NCBI RefSeq assembly: GCF_008727925.1
Contig: NZ_VTWT01000003.1
Span: 310,001-374,000 of the forward strand
Length of the DNA: 64,000 nucleotides
Direction: 5' to 3'
Source: Adhaeribacter soli
Lineage (GTDB): Bacteria > Bacteroidota > Bacteroidia > Cytophagales > Hymenobacteraceae
The notes beneath the pieces were generated by a model that saw only the letters and a list, made by a program, of their open reading frames with translations, was not told the origin of the DNA and did not search any database. The position numbers and the translations under genes were made by a program. How positions within the stretch are numbered: position 1 is the first letter of the stretch; each line of letters begins with the position of its first letter. Below, one piece after another: positions 25,434-33,182 of the stretch.

Positions 25434-26120
25434 CTACCGCGAAGGCAGGTTGGAATCTTCGGGTTTGGTAGCCAGAAAGAAATCGGGTTCGGCATTTTCT
25501 ACGAAAGGTTGCTCATGAAAGTAATTCGCCATTTCCAGCGCATTGCCTTTTGCATTTTTTGTAGCCCCGATCAGGAAAGTCGTTTCGCCTAAGGTATCCA
25601 GTAGTTCAGTTCTGGTTTCGGTTAGCAGGGCTTTGAGTTGCGGCATTTGATCGGCGCTTTTCAGGGTCACCAGAAAGCCGGAGGTTAAACCGACCCATAA
25701 ATAGCCGCTGCCCAGATTGCTTACCGGATCGAAAACGGGGTTAACAAACGTGAGCTCATTTTTTTGCTGCAGCTGCTTTATGATTTGCAGGACCCGGTCA
25801 CAGGAAGTTGCGTTGCGAAGCTTCACCACGTTAAACGTGCCGGCGCTGCCGCTTTGGTCGGTGCTGAGGTTTTCGAATTCGGGAACCGTTTTCAGAATAC
25901 TGGTTTTTGCTTCTTGACTTAAACCCGGCTGAAAACCGGCCAGCAAATAAGCAGGCTTTAATTTTAACGGTACTTTTTCCTGCTGGTAATAATAGAAATA
26001 TTCGGGACAGGCCGTTGTACGGGCCGTTTGAGGAGTTGCGGTGGTGGTTTTCTGGGCAGGTTTCGTGCAGGCAAAAGCGAACAGGAGGCAAAACAAACCA
26101 AGGGTATAAAAAGAACGCAT
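25434..26120 (-). CDS. Lipoprotein with subtilase-propeptide-like repeats (paralogue C)
   Basis: 228 residues; lipobox 'LFAFAC' (Cys18). Units at about 56-130 ('YLLAGFQPGLSQEAKTSIL' to 'LTFVNPVFD') and 145-218 ('GFLVTLKSADQMPQLKALL' to 'PFVENAEPDFFLA') end in V-x-NP and 'ENAEPDF', close to the subtilase propeptide consensus. 'IGATKNAKGNALEMANYFHE' aligns with paralogues A and B. It is the first gene of the trio in transcription order and is divergent from the dGTPase gene across 160 nt. Confidence 0.85.
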   Translation of the reverse strand: MRSFYTLGLFCLLFAFACTKPAQKTTTATPQTARTTACPEYFYYYQQEKVPLKLKPAYLLAGFQPGLSQEAKTSILKTVPEFENLSTDQSGSAGTFNVVKLRNATSCDRVLQIIKQLQQKNELTFVNPVFDPVSNLGSGYLWVGLTSGFLVTLKSADQMPQLKALLTETRTELLDTLGETTFLIGATKNAKGNALEMANYFHEQPFVENAEPDFFLATKPEDSNLPSR

Positions 26121-26282
26121 AAGTAGCAGGGCTAAAGTAAAACAGTAGGAACTTCAGGCAAAAAAGTAAAACGCTTTAAATAACGTAAAGTTTAAGCAAT
26201 TTGGCCGGAAAACAAGCAGCAGGGTTGCAGCTTTGCCCGGCTTGCCGTAGCTTCGGGCACCGGAATAAATTAAACTGTGGGT

Positions 26283-27656
26283 ATGGCAGCAATGCAATGG
26301 GAAAAACTCTTCTCTAAAAAACGTTTCGAAGCACAAACCAAAGAACACGAAACCGATGAATCGGTACGGGGCGAATTTCAGCGGGACTACGACCGCATTG
26401 TTTTTTCTTCGGCCTTCCGGCGGCTGCAAAACAAAACCCAGGTTATGCCCATGCCCGAAAGCGATTTTGTGCACACCCGTCTTACGCATAGTCTGGAAGC
26501 TTCGTGCGTAGGCCGGAGTTTGGGCCGCATCGTTGGCAAAAGCATTGTAGAGAAATATCCCGAACTTTCCGGGAGTAAAAAGATCCTCGATTCCGATTTC
26601 GGCGATGCCGTAGCCGCAGCCTGCCTGGCGCATGACATCGGCAACCCGCCGTTCGGCCATTCCGGCGAAGATGCTATTTCGGCTTATTTCCAAAGTTCTG
26701 AAGCGGCGCCGTTCATGCGCTCCCTTTCCGAAGGCCAGAAAGCCGACCTGCAACGCTTCGAAGGCAACGCTGCCGGTTTCCGCATCCTCACGCACACCTA
26801 CCCGGCCCAGTGCGACATGGCCGGCGGCTTGCGCCTGACCTACACCACGCTGGCCACCTTCACCAAATACCCGAAAGAAAGCGTGCCGCATTTTCCGGGT
26901 TCCCGGTTTTGCAGCGAAAAGAAGTACGGTTTTTTTCAGTCCGAAAAGGAGCGTTTCAACAACATTGCTGCTGAACTCGGTTTGCTCCGGAAAAGCAGCG
27001 AATCGGGCGTGTTCTTTCACCGCCACCCGCTGGCCTTCTTAGTGGAAGCTGCCGACGACATCTGCTACCGCATCGTGGATTTTGAAGACGGCTGCAAACT
27101 GGGCTTGATTCCGGCCACAGAAGGCAAAGCCTTGCTGAAAGAACTGCTGGAAGAACCGCCCGGCAAAGTATCGCGCATTCATTTCTCCGACTGGCGCGAA
27201 GAGATCGGTTTCCTGCGGGCGCGCATTATCGGGAAGCTGATCGCCGAAGCCGCCGAAGTATTTTTGCTCGAAGAAGAAGCCATTTTAGGCGGCCGTTTCG
27301 ATAAAGCCCTGATCGGGGAATTAAGCTGCAAACCGGCCCTCGACGAAATTAAAAAGCTTTCCATTCAGAAGATATACAAGAACCGGCCGGTACTGGAAAT
27401 TGAAGCGGCCGGTTTCGAAGTACTGGGCGGTTTGCTCGATGCCTTTCTGAAAGCCGTATTTTATCCTCAGGAAAAGCGCCACCAGAAACTCCTCGATCTC
27501 ATTCCGGACCAGTTCTTAGGTTTGAACCGCGAGCTAAGCTCCTCCGACTACGAAAAGATCCTCAACATTACCGATTTCATTTCGGGCCTCACCGACCAGG
27601 CGGCTATTACGTTGTACCGGAAAATTAAAGGAATTTCGCTGCCGAAGATGTACTAA
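26283..27656 (+). CDS. dgt: dGTPase (deoxyguanosinetriphosphate triphosphohydrolase)
   Basis: The 457-residue protein starts 'MAAMQWEKLFS'; a GTG 6 nt upstream is possible. It has the dNTPase N terminus ('RDYDRIVFSSAFRRLQNKTQV'), the HD metal site ('HTRLTHSLEA' for the first His and 'CLAHDIGNPPFGHSGE' for HD plus the flanking His) and a third metal Asp in 'EAADDICYRIVDFED'. It hydrolyses dGTP, or several dNTPs, to the nucleoside and triphosphate and thereby sets dNTP pools. The length fits the Bacteroidota form. It is monocistronic and divergent from the lipoprotein trio. Confidence 0.95.
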   Translation: MAAMQWEKLFSKKRFEAQTKEHETDESVRGEFQRDYDRIVFSSAFRRLQNKTQVMPMPESDFVHTRLTHSLEASCVGRSLGRIVGKSIVEKYPELSGSKKILDSDFGDAVAAACLAHDIGNPPFGHSGEDAISAYFQSSEAAPFMRSLSEGQKADLQRFEGNAAGFRILTHTYPAQCDMAGGLRLTYTTLATFTKYPKESVPHFPGSRFCSEKKYGFFQSEKERFNNIAAELGLLRKSSESGVFFHRHPLAFLVEAADDICYRIVDFEDGCKLGLIPATEGKALLKELLEEPPGKVSRIHFSDWREEIGFLRARIIGKLIAEAAEVFLLEEEAILGGRFDKALIGELSCKPALDEIKKLSIQKIYKNRPVLEIEAAGFEVLGGLLDAFLKAVFYPQEKRHQKLLDLIPDQFLGLNRELSSSDYEKILNITDFISGLTDQAAITLYRKIKGISLPKMY

Positions 27657-27811
27657 GTAAAAAGGCATTGGTATCTGGATATTAGTATCTAAACTGAAAA
27701 TGCCCAAGACTTTGTGATTCAGTAGATTATATGATCGTGTTCTCCATAAAGCGATGCGATTATTTTTATCTTGCTACTTCATTTAAAAGCGGCTGCGTTT
27801 TTCTTTTGTAA

Positions 27812-27845
27812 AAGGCCTGAAGGCGCTATGGCAGCGCTCAGGCGT
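27812..27845. terminator. Possible bidirectional terminator between dgt and a DUF4142 gene
   Basis: GCCTGA..CGCT pairs with AGCG.TCAGGC, with T-rich tracts on both sides. It is placed between two convergent genes. Confidence 0.5.
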
Positions 27846-28436
27846 TTATTTGGCCTTTCGGATCGCCTCATCCAGTTGCCGGGCCTTTTCCAGGTGCCTT
27901 TCCACCACAGGTAAAGTTCTGCCGGCAAAAGTCCTTACTTCCGGATCGAATTCTTCATCTTTGGCGGCCCTCCGGAAATGGTCGGTGTCCTTTCGATGAT
28001 CTTTCACCATCATGCTGATATATTCTTTGTCGAATTCAGGGCCGCTGAGTTTGCTTAACTTATTAATGTACTTCTGATCTTCGTTTCCCACGGTGGTGGG
28101 CAGAGCTATATTTTTTGCCGCCGCAATTTCCTTGAGCTCCTGGTTTGCTTTGGTGTGGTCGTTCACCATGCTTTTGCCGAAGGCTTTTACGCCTACATTA
28201 GAGCCGAGCTTTTCTGCCAGCCTGCCGGCCTCCACTTCCATCATGTTGGCGCTGGCCGCGCGTACCATAAACGCTACCTGATCTTCCCGCACTACGTTCA
28301 TAGTAGAATCGTTTTCGCGGGCCTTGTTTTCTTCTTCGGCTATTTCTATGCTATCTTTCCGCATGGCCGCTTTTTCGCAACCAGCATTCAGCAATAAAGA
28401 AACTACAAGCAAGCCGGCCGGAATACATCTTTTCAT
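27846..28436 (-). CDS. DUF4142 lipoprotein (paralogue 1)
   Basis: A 196-residue protein with lipobox 'LLLNAGC' (Cys20). The DUF4142 ferritin-like four-helix domain spans about 52-190: 'DQVAFMVRAASANMMEVEAGRLA', 'KAFGKSMVNDHTKANQELKEIA', 'FDKEYISMMVKDHRKDTDHFR' and 'TLPVVERHLEKARQL'. The repeated H-x-x-x in helices (NDHTKAN, KDHRKD, ERHLEKA) is typical of the family; the biochemical function is unknown, though it is often linked to stress or envelope. It is closely related to the next gene upstream, which points to a tandem duplication. Confidence 0.9.
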   Translation of the reverse strand: MKRCIPAGLLVVSLLLNAGCEKAAMRKDSIEIAEEENKARENDSTMNVVREDQVAFMVRAASANMMEVEAGRLAEKLGSNVGVKAFGKSMVNDHTKANQELKEIAAAKNIALPTTVGNEDQKYINKLSKLSGPEFDKEYISMMVKDHRKDTDHFRRAAKDEEFDPEVRTFAGRTLPVVERHLEKARQLDEAIRKAK

Positions 28437-28614
28437 AGGTAATTAAATAAGTGTGAAACCCTGTTTAAAAACTACGCTTCCGGTTGCGGGCAGTTCGGGG
28501 TAAAGGGCAAGCCTGTAATTTCTCCGGGCTGAACGGACGGGAAAGGAAGTTAAGTAAAAGGACACTGGTATCAGGATATTAGTATCAGGACTGAAAACTA
28601 TCTTAAAAAAACCT

Positions 28615-28861
28615 GTCATGTTGAGCGCTAGCGAAACAACTCGTCGGCTACTGGTAAATCCGTTAAATCTGGCTTTTGTGCTGAGAGCCAGCGAGGTCCT
28701 TCGCTATCTTTACCCATGACATAATTAGAAACTACAAAAAATATTGCGTCATCCTGAGCACAGCGAAGGACCTCGTTGGCTCTCAGTAAAGGGCATACTA
28801 CTATATTCCGACAAGGTCCTTCGCTATCGCTCCCCGGAATGCTCCGGGACAGGCACGATGA
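28615..28861. repeat. Dispersed 'TGAGCnnTAGCGAA' inverted repeat, copy 2 (compound)
   Basis: Four half-elements are present: a GTCATGTTGAGC half at 28615, an AGGTCCTTCGCT half near 28693, a GTCATCCTGAGC half near 28748 and an AAGGTCCTTCGCT half near 28814. It looks like two elements side by side. Confidence 0.7.
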
Positions 28862-29021
28862 TAGTTTTTTGTGATTGCTTCTAAAAACCAAATTCTGTTC
28901 AGTGGAAGGGGTAATCAGGTTCTGACCGGTTTCCTTTAAAATAATCAGGCAGAATTTCATTGCCGGGGAAAACGGTAGTTCTGAGTTGGAATTACCGAAT
29001 GCACGCACTGGCACGTTTAAA

Positions 29022-29068
29022 AAAAGCAGAAGCGTCTCCGGCGGCTACCCGGAGACGCTTCTGCTTTT
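29022..29068 (-). terminator. Strong terminator of DUF4142 paralogue 2
   Basis: A 20-bp perfect stem (AAAAGCAGAAGCGTCTCCGG and complement) with a 7-nt loop; on the minus strand it is followed by a run of seven T, 36 nt after the stop of the upstream gene. Confidence 0.9.
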
Positions 29069-29103
29069 GAGAGCGCTTTACGAATGGAACGGACTGAAAC
29101 TGC

Positions 29104-29694
29104 CTATTTGGTATTCTTTACCATGTCGTTTACCTTACGGGCGCGCTCCAGGTGTTTTTCCAGTACCGTCAACGTCTTCGTGGCAAAAGCTTTCACGTCG
29201 GGATCGGTTTCGGTGTCCTGAGCAGCCTTTCGGAAGTTATCTACATCTTCCTGGTGATCATCCACCATCAGGCGCATGTATTCCCGGTCGAATTCCGCTC
29301 CCTTGAGGCCGCTCAGCTTGTCGATGTGTTTCTGGTGTTCTTCTCCTACCGAGGCCGGCAGCGTTACATTTTTAGCGGCCGCCAGTTTCTTTAGTTCCTC
29401 GTTGGCTTTGGTGTGGTCGGTGACCATCATTTTGCCGAAAGCTTTCACCTCGGCATGTGAAGCCTGCTTTTCGGCCATCCGGCCCAGCGCTACTTCCATC
29501 ATGCCGCCGCTGGCCGCTTCGATCATAAAAGTGGCCTGATCGATTTTTTCATCGCCTCTGGCGGTGCTGTCCATCCGTTCTTCGGTTCTTTCTTCTGCTA
29601 CTTTCACGCTGTCTTCCTTTTTGGCGTTTCTTTCACAGGCAAGGCTGAACAGCAGGGCGAAACTCAGCAGGCCGGTTGTAATTGTTTGTTTCAT
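29104..29694 (-). CDS. DUF4142 lipoprotein (paralogue 2)
   Basis: Also 196 residues, with lipobox 'LLFSLAC' (Cys20) and the same domain: 'DQATFMIEAASGGMMEVALGRMA', 'KAFGKMMVTDHTKANEELKKLA', 'FDREYMRLMVDDHQEDVDNFR', 'TLTVLEKHLERARKV'. The identity to paralogue 1 is visibly high over the whole length, including the acidic linker after the lipid anchor. A strong terminator separates the two, so they are independently transcribed. A third, more distant copy is at 57316. Confidence 0.9.
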   Translation of the reverse strand: MKQTITTGLLSFALLFSLACERNAKKEDSVKVAEERTEERMDSTARGDEKIDQATFMIEAASGGMMEVALGRMAEKQASHAEVKAFGKMMVTDHTKANEELKKLAAAKNVTLPASVGEEHQKHIDKLSGLKGAEFDREYMRLMVDDHQEDVDNFRKAAQDTETDPDVKAFATKTLTVLEKHLERARKVNDMVKNTK

Positions 29695-29949
29695 AATATT
29701 TTAACTTAAAGAATAACATTGTTTTAAGTTACGGACATATCGCTACTTGGTTTGCCGGAAAAAGATGTCCTTACTTCTTCTTCCGGCGGGTTGGCAAATG
29801 AAAAGCAGCTCTGATAACCGTTGCGATAGCATTTTGTTTTTCAAACGGGTTTTTGGTGGATTTTTGAAGCTTTTTTTAATAACAGCACCAGCCAAAACGG
29901 TTTATTGCTGAAGGGTCTTATACCTTATATATAAAGAAAAGGCGCACCC

Positions 29950-30867
29950 TCAGAATAGCTTCCCCTGAACTTCCTGAGGCAGCGGTTTGCACAAATAACT
30001 CAGGTCTAAATGGCAGATCTTGTCCAGCTCTTCAATTAAATACCGGATAAGCGTAGGCGCGTGCTCGATGTGGTGCTGGTGCATAAAGAAGTAAACCGTT
30101 TGCAGGCCTTCCTGAAACCAGTACTTAAAGCGCTTCACCCAGGCATTCACGCGGGTATAATCCGTAGGGTGCAAGGAATAGCCGTTGAAGCGGAAGAAAA
30201 CCGTGGGCGTGGTCAGGCGCATGTGCAGCACGTCGCGGCGGCCGGCGGTATCGGTAAGCACGGTGCTTACGCGGCAGGCTTCCAGTAAGGCAAAGGCTTC
30301 GCGACCGGCTTCAAAATCGGTAAACCAGTCCGGATGGCGGAATTCTACGGCTAAAGGCAGGGCTTCCGGCAAGCTCAGCAGGTAGTGCTCTAAAATCGGT
30401 AGCTTTTTCGGCCCGAAAGTCGGCGGCAATTGCAGAAAGCTTACGCCCAGGTTTTCTTCCAGGCACAGAATAGCGGAGCAAAAGGCATCGGTCAGGTCGG
30501 CGGTATTTACTAACTGGTGTTCGTGGCTTATAACTTGCGGGAATTTCGGGCAGAACTTAAACTCCGGAGTAACGGCTTCGCGCCACCGCTTGATGGTTGC
30601 TTCGTCCGGGATGCGGTAATGGGTGGTGTTGAGCTCGATGGTGTTGAACTGCCGGGCGTAGTGGTGCAGGAAGTCTTTTTCGGGAGCTTTGGCCGGGTAA
30701 TAAGTGCCCCGCCAAGGCTTGTTGTGCCAGACCGGGCATCCTAGGAAAACGGTTGGTCTCCGGCTTACGTCGCGAGCGTTGGAGTGAAGTTGCCGGAGCG
30801 TATCGGGATGATCGGGTGGCAGCCGGAAATCGACCGCGCTTAAATCGGGTAAATAACCAAAATCCAT
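29950..30867 (-). CDS. DUF72 family protein
   Basis: The ATG at 30867 gives 305 residues; a farther upstream start would add 29 residues of low-complexity 'FYFFFFG' type. The TIM-barrel DUF72 signatures are present: 'VFLGCPVWHNKPWRGTYYP' near residue 40, 'FNTIELNTTHYRIPDEATIKRW', 'FCPKFPQVISH', 'SFLQLPPTFGP', 'LAVEFRHPDWF' and 'HMRLTTPTVFFRFNGY'. These proteins are widespread and lack a firmly assigned reaction. It is divergent from rlpA across 314 nt. Confidence 0.9.
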   Translation of the reverse strand: MDFGYLPDLSAVDFRLPPDHPDTLRQLHSNARDVSRRPTVFLGCPVWHNKPWRGTYYPAKAPEKDFLHHYARQFNTIELNTTHYRIPDEATIKRWREAVTPEFKFCPKFPQVISHEHQLVNTADLTDAFCSAILCLEENLGVSFLQLPPTFGPKKLPILEHYLLSLPEALPLAVEFRHPDWFTDFEAGREAFALLEACRVSTVLTDTAGRRDVLHMRLTTPTVFFRFNGYSLHPTDYTRVNAWVKRFKYWFQEGLQTVYFFMHQHHIEHAPTLIRYLIEELDKICHLDLSYLCKPLPQEVQGKLF

Positions 30868-31181
30868 GAGGCAGTTTTCGGAATTACGTCCGGAGTTTTC
30901 GTAAAATAAGCAGAATTGGTGTGTCCCGAAGAAAAAAAAGTAAAAATTTTTCAAGTTTTTTTTGACAAATTTTCATGTGTATCGTGTTTTGTACATCGCA
31001 CCGATAAATGTACCTCTCCGCGGCGTATGGAAATATTTTTTTTGAATTATAACGTTTATAAAGGCGCGTTTTAAAAGTGCATATCCCCTCTCAGGTTCTC
31101 CGGATCAAGCGCTTGTAGGGCTTCTAAATTAGTTTTTTAAAAAATGGTTTGTAGATTTGTGGTTCACCAATAAAGGAACAC
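30868..31181. other. Divergent AT-rich control region (DUF72 / rlpA)
   Basis: It is very AT-rich with long A and T runs (30925-30975). The only clear signal is the -7 box TAGATTTG at 31152-31159 for rlpA. No repeat family of the window is present. Confidence 0.55.
31152..31159 (+). promoter_or_regulatory. -7 box before rlpA
   Basis: TAGATTTG is an exact TAnnTTTG match; it leaves a leader of about 16 nt. The upstream TTG element is not clear. Confidence 0.5.
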
Positions 31182-31856
31182 ATGAATTTATGCAGACTAA
31201 ATTATGTTTTCAGCTTTATTTTAACCCTGCTCTTCGCGCTGAATTTGTCAGCGTTTGCCTCCGGAACCGGTAAAACCCAGACCGGAACTGCCTCCTGGTA
31301 CGGTTCGAAATACCACGGCAAGAGAAGCAGCAGCGGAGAAATTTACAACAAAAACAAAATGACGGCCGCGCACCCTTCCCTGCCTTTCGGTACGGAAGTA
31401 AAAGTGACCAACCTGTCGAATAACCAGGTAGTAGTTGTGCGCATCACCGACCGCGGCCCTTTCAGCAAGTACCGCATTATCGATCTGTCGGAAGCGGCGG
31501 CCCGTAAAATTGGCATGATCCGGAGCGGCACCGCCAAAGTTACCATGGAGATCCTTTCCAAACCGGAATCGGAAGTGCCGCCTACCGTAGCGCTGGCCGA
31601 TTCGGTGGCTTCGGATGTGTACTTCGTGATCCAGGCCGGTTCATTTTCCGACTTTAAAAATGCGGAACTGCAATCGGAAAAGATCAAAACCCTGCAGGCC
31701 GACCTGCCGGTTATCTTAACCAAAGAAACGGTAGGCGGGAAAACCATTCACCGGGTACTGGCTGGCCGCTTTTCCGACCGCCAGGTAGCAGACCGGATAA
31801 AGCAGAATTTAGACAAAGCCGGGATCCCGACGCTGGTGCGCCAGGGTAACGGTTAA
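31182..31856 (+). CDS. rlpA: RlpA-like double-psi beta-barrel / SPOR protein
   Basis: 224 residues: a signal peptide to about 27 ('LSAFAS'), the RlpA double-psi barrel at about 33-123 ('TGTASWYGSKYHGKRSSSGE', 'AAHPSLPFGTEVKVTNL', 'VRITDRGPF', 'IIDLSEAAA') and a C-terminal SPOR domain at about 145-220 ('FVIQAGSFSDFKNAE', 'HRVLAGRFSDRQ'). SPOR binds denuded glycan strands at the septum; RlpA of Pseudomonas is a lytic transglycosylase for such glycans. The order and length are typical. A terminator follows. Confidence 0.93.
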   Translation: MNLCRLNYVFSFILTLLFALNLSAFASGTGKTQTGTASWYGSKYHGKRSSSGEIYNKNKMTAAHPSLPFGTEVKVTNLSNNQVVVVRITDRGPFSKYRIIDLSEAAARKIGMIRSGTAKVTMEILSKPESEVPPTVALADSVASDVYFVIQAGSFSDFKNAELQSEKIKTLQADLPVILTKETVGGKTIHRVLAGRFSDRQVADRIKQNLDKAGIPTLVRQGNG

Positions 31857-31884
31857 AAGATTTTATTGCCCCTTTAATCTTATT

Positions 31885-31919
31885 AGCCTGCAAACTTCTG
31901 GTATGCAGGCTTTTCCCTT
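31885..31919 (+). terminator. Terminator after rlpA
   Basis: AGCCTGCA pairs with TGCAGGCT around an 11-nt loop, then TTTCCCTTTT. Confidence 0.75.
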
Positions 31920-31990
31920 TTCAACTGAAAGCTATTTATGTAAAGATGGGGGTTTGGCTGAGAATCGCATTTGCTTGACGGGATTTGTAA

Positions 31991-32075
31991 TTTGCTTGAC
32001 GGGATTTGTAATCCCGTCTTAACCGAGCCGTGGGATTTGTAATTCTACTTTTCTAAAATTAACTTGACTATGTGC
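31991..32075. repeat. Dispersed GGGATT-hairpin repeat, copy 1
   Basis: The sequence (GCTTGACGGGATTTGTAATC, GAGCCGTGGGATTTGTAAT, AACTTGACTATGTG) is repeated in inverted orientation at 58352-58435. A partial extra copy of its beginning precedes it (31975-31990). Confidence 0.8.
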
Positions 32076-32126
32076 TAAGTCGGTTGAAGTTCAAACTTAG
32101 CTGAAAACCTTCCGGCCAGTTATGGA

Positions 32127-32159
32127 TTTGCAGCCCAAATGCCAAAATCCTTATCTTTG
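32127..32159 (+). promoter_or_regulatory. Predicted promoter of the cyclophilin gene
   Basis: TTTG (32127-32130), 21-bp spacer and TATCTTTG (32152-32159), an exact -7 box. The ATG at 32163 lies where transcription would begin, so the mRNA may be leaderless. Confidence 0.6.
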
Positions 32160-32162
32160 AGC

Positions 32163-32888
32163 ATGAACCGACTTTTTTATGCTTTTCTGCTACTGTTTGC
32201 CCTTCTGGGTTGCCATAAGGAGTCTACGCCGGAAGAACAGAAAGAATTGCGGCGGCAGCTGGAAGCGGAAGTGCCCAAAGACAAGGTGCGCGAATTCCTG
32301 ACCGAGTACGGCAAAGAAAACCCCGAAACGGAAGTGCTGATCTCCACAAGCCTGGGCAAAATGAAAGTAAAGCTGTACGAAGATACGCCCCTGCACCGCG
32401 CCAACTTCATACGGCTCGTTAAGGGCGGCTACTACGACAATACGGTTTTCTATCGCATTCTTCGGGGCTTTATGATCCAGGGCGGCCACGGCAACGAGCT
32501 GGAAAATACCCCCGATCTTTATACCGTTCCGGTCGAAATAAAACGCCACCATTTTCATAAGAAAGGCGCTCTGGCCATGGCCCGCTACGACGACAAGGTA
32601 AACCCCACCAAAGCATCTTCGGCCCATAATTTCTACCTGGTGCAGGGCACGCCCGTAAGCATTCCGGAACTCGAAGACATTGCTCAGGAAAAAGGCCTCA
32701 CCTTAACCCCCGAACAACGAAAACTATACCCCGAAATCGGCGGCGCGCCCACGCTCGACGAACAATACACCGTTTTCGGCGAAATAACCGAAGGCCTTCC
32801 CGTACTCGATAAAATTGCCAACTATCCCGTGAATACTGAAGATCGCCCCCTAAAACCGATCTATGTAACCATGAAAGTGCTGGATTGA
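32163..32888 (+). CDS. Cyclophilin-type peptidyl-prolyl isomerase, lipoprotein
   Basis: The ATG at 32163 starts a lipoprotein signal ('FLLLFALLGC', Cys17 then 'HKES'); the ATG at 32139 would lie upstream of the -7 box and is rejected. 241 residues. The cyclophilin fold begins 'VLISTSLGKMKVKLYEDTPLHRANF', then 'YYDNTVFYRILRGFMIQGGHG' and 'YTVFGEITEGLPVLDKIA'. A helical insert ('PELEDIAQEKGLTLTPEQRK') before the last strand is common in Bacteroidota periplasmic members. It should assist folding of exported proteins at the membrane. Confidence 0.93.
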   Translation: MNRLFYAFLLLFALLGCHKESTPEEQKELRRQLEAEVPKDKVREFLTEYGKENPETEVLISTSLGKMKVKLYEDTPLHRANFIRLVKGGYYDNTVFYRILRGFMIQGGHGNELENTPDLYTVPVEIKRHHFHKKGALAMARYDDKVNPTKASSAHNFYLVQGTPVSIPELEDIAQEKGLTLTPEQRKLYPEIGGAPTLDEQYTVFGEITEGLPVLDKIANYPVNTEDRPLKPIYVTMKVLD

Positions 32889-32928
32889 TTTTTAAGGGAA
32901 GAAAGAGGAAAGATAAAGCAAGTAGGAC

Positions 32929-32954
32929 TTTTTTAGCTGAAATTATAGCGTTTT
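32929..32954. repeat. Dispersed motif copy (AAAACGCTAT type, minus orientation)
   Basis: CTTTTTTAGCTGAAAT followed by TATAGCGTTTT; nearly the reverse complement of the copy at 2009-2036. Confidence 0.7.
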
Positions 32955-32985
32955 AAGTAGTGGCGCCTTAATTAGAGCTACGAAG

Positions 32986-33094
32986 AAGTCCCCCTTTGGA
33001 GGGGGCAAGGGGGAGGATTTTACTTTATTTGATTTTCAAAAATGATCAGATAAATCTCCTGTCCTCCCCCCTTACCCCCTCCAAAGGGGGACTT
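32986..33094. repeat. C-rich inverted repeat element, copy 2
   Basis: Perfect outer arms AAGTCCCCCTTTGGAGGGGG and its complement, inner GGGGGAGGA/TCCTCCCCC, AT-rich centre of about 40 nt shared with copies at 23305 and 45255. Confidence 0.9.
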
Positions 33095-33182
33095 AAGAAA
33101 ACGGGTTTTTCAGGTAAAACCATAGCGTTTTGCTGGTAAAAACAGCACATTAACACATTAAAAAATTAGTACATTAACCCAC

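Larger units (their letters stand above)
28437..29103. other. Gene-free stretch between DUF4142 paralogues
   Basis: It holds the compound 'GAGC..AGCGAA' repeat (28615-28861) and the strong terminator at 29022-29068. A weak reading frame at 28628-29014 lies within the repeat and lacks any protein-family signal. Confidence 0.65.

Noticed and set aside
23579-26120. Active subtilisin-like proteases
   Set aside because: Only propeptide-like units are present; no catalytic Asp/His/Ser motifs in any of the three proteins.
26154-27026. Long minus-strand frame opposite dgt
   Set aside because: Dgt motifs are on the plus strand; the opposite frame has no family features and would overlap the divergent lipoprotein gene's control region.
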